Assembly: GCA_021825285.1 (NCBI GenBank)
Contig: JAKAHW010000048.1
Span: 1-7,406, forward strand
Reading direction: 5' to 3'
Source: a bacterium
GTDB taxonomy: Bacteria > Patescibacteria > Microgenomatia > Levybacterales > GWA1-39-11
DNA length: 7,406 nt
Below the pieces are notes generated by a model. The model had not been told where the DNA came from. It saw nothing but the letters and a program-made list of their open reading frames with translations, and ran no database searches. The first letter of the stretch is position 1, and each line of letters begins with the position of its first letter. Positions 5,709 to 7,406 of this stretch are shown here, one piece after another. The translations under genes and the position numbers were made by a program.

Positions 5709-5737
5709 ATTATACTAGAAATGAGGTGTTTTTACAA
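5709..5737 (-). promoter_or_regulatory. Promoter for the tRNA-Arg/rhomboid unit
   Basis: TTGTAA (5737-5732), 17-nt spacer, perfect TATAAT (5714-5709). The predicted start near 5702 leaves a leader of about 18 bases before the tRNA 5' end, to be removed by RNase P. The -35 box lies two bases beyond the malic enzyme stop codon, so the unit is independent of that gene. Confidence 0.75.
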
Positions 5738-5739
5738 AA

Positions 5740-6945
5740 TTAGAGGTTAAGATCCTTTAATTCCTCAGCATAAATTTCCTTGACTTTTTTGGCAATTATC
5801 TTTGGAACCGTTTTATCAAGAGGTGATGGAAGGATATTGTCTACTGTTAGATTCTTCACACTTCCTGCCAACGCAAATGCCGCGCCAATTTTCATACCAT
5901 TTGTTATCGTTTTTGCCCGAGCCTCAATTGCTCCCAAAAATACTCCCGGAAAGGCCAGTACATTGTTCACTTGATTTGGAAAATCACTTCTTCCTGTCCC
6001 TACAACAAAAGCCCCTGCCTTTTTCGCAACATCCGGCATAATCTCCGGAATTGGATTGGCCATAGCAAAAACTATTGGCTTTTCGGCCATAAGTTTAATC
6101 ATTTGAGGTTTTAAAACCTTTCCCGTGCTGACTCCGATAAAAACGTCTGCTTCTTCTAAAGCATCTTTTAGAGTCCCGTCTATATTTTTTTTATTAGTAA
6201 TGTTTGAAAGCCTCATTTTTCCGGGATTATTTTGTATATCGAGCCTATTTTGGGAAATTATTCCGACTGAATCGCAAACTATAATATCTTTCACCGGCTC
6301 ACAAACTCTTGGGTCATGTCCAACACACATCAAAAGGTTTGCAATTGCAGTTCCGGCTGCACCTGCGCCATTAATAACAACCTTCAAATCTGTAAGTTTC
6401 TTTCCTGCAAGTTTTGCCGCATTTATTAAAGCTGCGAGCAAAACTATTGCTGTTCCATGCTGATCGTCATGAAATACGGGTATCCCAATGTTTTGCAAAG
6501 CCTCTTCTATTTCAAAGCAGCGCGGCGCGGAAATATCCTCTAAATTTATTCCGGCAAAAACAGGCGCGATATTTTTGACCAAATTTATGATTTCAAAAGT
6601 GTTTTGAGTTTCAACCGTGATAGGAAAAGCATTTATTCCTGCGTATTCTTTGAACAATAGCGCCTTCCCCTCCATTACGGGAATTGCAGCATATGGACCA
6701 ATATTCCCAAGTCCAAGGACGGCCGAACCATCAGAAACAATCGCAACCGTATTATTTTTAATTGTCAGGTCGTATGCTTTTTCGGGGTTTTTGGCGATCT
6801 GCGAGCTGACCTCAGCAACACCAGGAGTATAAACAAGTGAAAGATCATTTTTATCTTTCACTTCAAATTTTGTTTTAATCTCAATTTTCCCTTTAAGTTT
6901 TTTATGAAGACTTAGTGATTGTTTAAAAACTTTATCGTTTGACAC
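5740..6945 (-). CDS. Malic enzyme (NAD(P)-dependent, oxaloacetate-decarboxylating malate dehydrogenase)
   Basis: Cytoplasmic malic enzyme of the short bacterial type (about 400 aa), converting malate to pyruvate and CO2 with reduction of NAD(P). Residue numbers count from the upstream TTG (6951). YTPGVAE (41-47) holds the catalytic Tyr, and GKALLFK (95-101) the catalytic Lys96. NLEDISAP (136-143) with E138/D139 and FHDDQHGTA (160-168) with D162/D163 supply the divalent metal ligands. The Rossmann loop is NGAGAAG (194-200). MANPIPE (297-303) and GRSDFPNQVNN (320-330) are family signatures. Cofactor preference cannot be decided here. The frame opens with TTG at 6951, but GTG at 6945 is preferred because a TAGAAT box ends seven bases before it, giving 401 aa and a leaderless mRNA. 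There is no ATG near the N-terminus. It starts shortly after the right-edge gene, on the same strand. Confidence 0.96.
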   Translation of the reverse strand: MSNDKVFKQSLSLHKKLKGKIEIKTKFEVKDKNDLSLVYTPGVAEVSSQIAKNPEKAYDLTIKNNTVAIVSDGSAVLGLGNIGPYAAIPVMEGKALLFKEYAGINAFPITVETQNTFEIINLVKNIAPVFAGINLEDISAPRCFEIEEALQNIGIPVFHDDQHGTAIVLLAALINAAKLAGKKLTDLKVVINGAGAAGTAIANLLMCVGHDPRVCEPVKDIIVCDSVGIISQNRLDIQNNPGKMRLSNITNKKNIDGTLKDALEEADVFIGVSTGKVLKPQMIKLMAEKPIVFAMANPIPEIMPDVAKKAGAFVVGTGRSDFPNQVNNVLAFPGVFLGAIEARAKTITNGMKIGAAFALAGSVKNLTVDNILPSPLDKTVPKIIAKKVKEIYAEELKDLNL

Positions 6946-6952
6946 AAACAAT

Positions 6953-6981
6953 ATTCTATCAAATTAAATGAGGTTTTTCAG
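6953..6981 (-). promoter_or_regulatory. Promoter for malic enzyme (leaderless GTG)
   Basis: CTGAAA (6981-6976), 17-nt spacer, TAGAAT (6958-6953), then seven bases to GTG at 6945. Both boxes are near consensus (4/6 and 5/6). The -35 and spacer lie inside the end of the upstream gene, so read-through from that gene is also possible. Confidence 0.5.
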
Positions 6982-7406
6982 GATACATGTGCATCCAATT
7001 TGATTCTAGGAAATTATACATTTTGTAGGCGCCTAACTCTATATTTGATTCATAAGGAGAAACAAAAATTAATTCATCAACTATTTGTTTTAAATGAAGT
7101 TGATGCTCCGGTATCGTAAGTTCATTAGATATTTTCCCTATTTGAGTAGATGTGTCTATGGGAGATACTGTTTCGTTAAAAGCTTCTATTAGTTTTTTTG
7201 GTGGTATTTCTCCCAATTTATCTAAAAATTCAGGACCCATCATAAGATGGAACGTTTTTAAAACAACCATCATGCCCGCAAGAGTTGCATCAGAAGCGTA
7301 ATTTGTTGTTCCTCCATTTCTTGAAATCCACTCTCTCAGTCTTTCTGTTAGCCCAGTCTTCCCTTTATACCTGGGGAGTATTTCGTTTGCGACCTGAAGG
7401 GCTATA
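6959..7406 (-). CDS. Unrecognised protein, 5' end beyond the window
   Basis: The frame ends with TGA at 6959-6961 and remains open without a stop to the right edge, giving 148 complete codons. An ATG at 7273 exists, but the upstream codons are protein-like (for example LPRYKGKTGLTERLREWISRNGG), so the true start is probably outside the window. The visible part is soluble-looking, with helical stretches: GMMVVLKTFHLMMGPEFLDKLG, KKLIEAFNETV, HQLHLKQIVDELIFV and an aromatic C-terminus with several Tyr, Trp and Met. No signal peptide, membrane segment or catalytic motif is seen, and I cannot assign a family. It precedes the malic enzyme by a gap of about 13 bases on the same strand. Confidence 0.7.
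   Translation of the reverse strand, partial: IALQVANEILPRYKGKTGLTERLREWISRNGGTTNYASDATLAGMMVVLKTFHLMMGPEFLDKLGEIPPKKLIEAFNETVSPIDTSTQIGKISNELTIPEHQLHLKQIVDELIFVSPYESNIELGAYKMYNFLESNWMHMYPEKPHLI

Noticed and set aside
6125..6463. + strand open frame inside malic enzyme
   Set aside because: Antisense shadow of a gene with complete family signatures.
1..7406. CRISPR array, insertion sequence, prophage or secretion/defence module
   Set aside because: No regularly spaced direct repeats, transposase or integrase motifs, or phage structural genes were found on either strand; the HNH gene is the only mobile-type gene.

Overview
The window is a 7.4 kb, AT-rich piece of a bacterial chromosome. The style suggests a member of the Candidate Phyla Radiation/Patescibacteria, possibly Microgenomates-like. 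This assignment is inference. It rests on compact gene packing, no visible Shine-Dalgarno sequences, start codons placed at the expected transcription start (leaderless), tRNA genes without an encoded CCA end, and a membrane-anchored secreted enzyme with a Pro/Thr 'PTPT' stalk. TGA is used as a stop (alpha/beta hydrolase, right-edge gene), which argues against the recoded UGA of Gracilibacteria, SR1 and mycoplasmas.

Layout: on the + strand there is a possible gene tail at the left edge and then an unrecognised 124-aa gene (143-517) with a near-consensus promoter that leads directly into its ATG. Everything else is on the - strand. In transcription order, from right to left, it contains: an unrecognised gene cut by the right edge (6959-7406); a malic enzyme (5740-6945); tRNA-Arg(TCT) followed almost without a gap by a rhomboid protease; an HNH nuclease gene running into tRNA-His(GTG); a translationally coupled pair of an alpha/beta hydrolase and a membrane-tethered polysaccharide deacetylase; a NUDIX hydrolase with a hairpin terminator; DNA polymerase IV (dinB) behind a region with helically phased CGAA repeats; and a 68-aa unrecognised gene that meets the + strand gene tail to tail.

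Most genes look like housekeeping or maintenance functions: malate to pyruvate conversion, intramembrane proteolysis, cell-envelope glycan editing, nucleotide clean-up and translesion synthesis. I see no large undescribed system, CRISPR array, transposon or phage module. The more interesting signals are in gene organisation. First, -10 boxes lie 6-8 nt from start codons in five genes. Second, the rhomboid ATG lies one base after the tRNA-Arg discriminator base, so tRNA 3' processing would release an almost leaderless mRNA. Third, the last seven codons and stop of the HNH gene are the first 24 bases of tRNA-His, so RNase P maturation of a shared transcript would remove the HNH stop codon. No gene-free stretch exceeds 300 bases; the longest is about 176 bases upstream of dinB.
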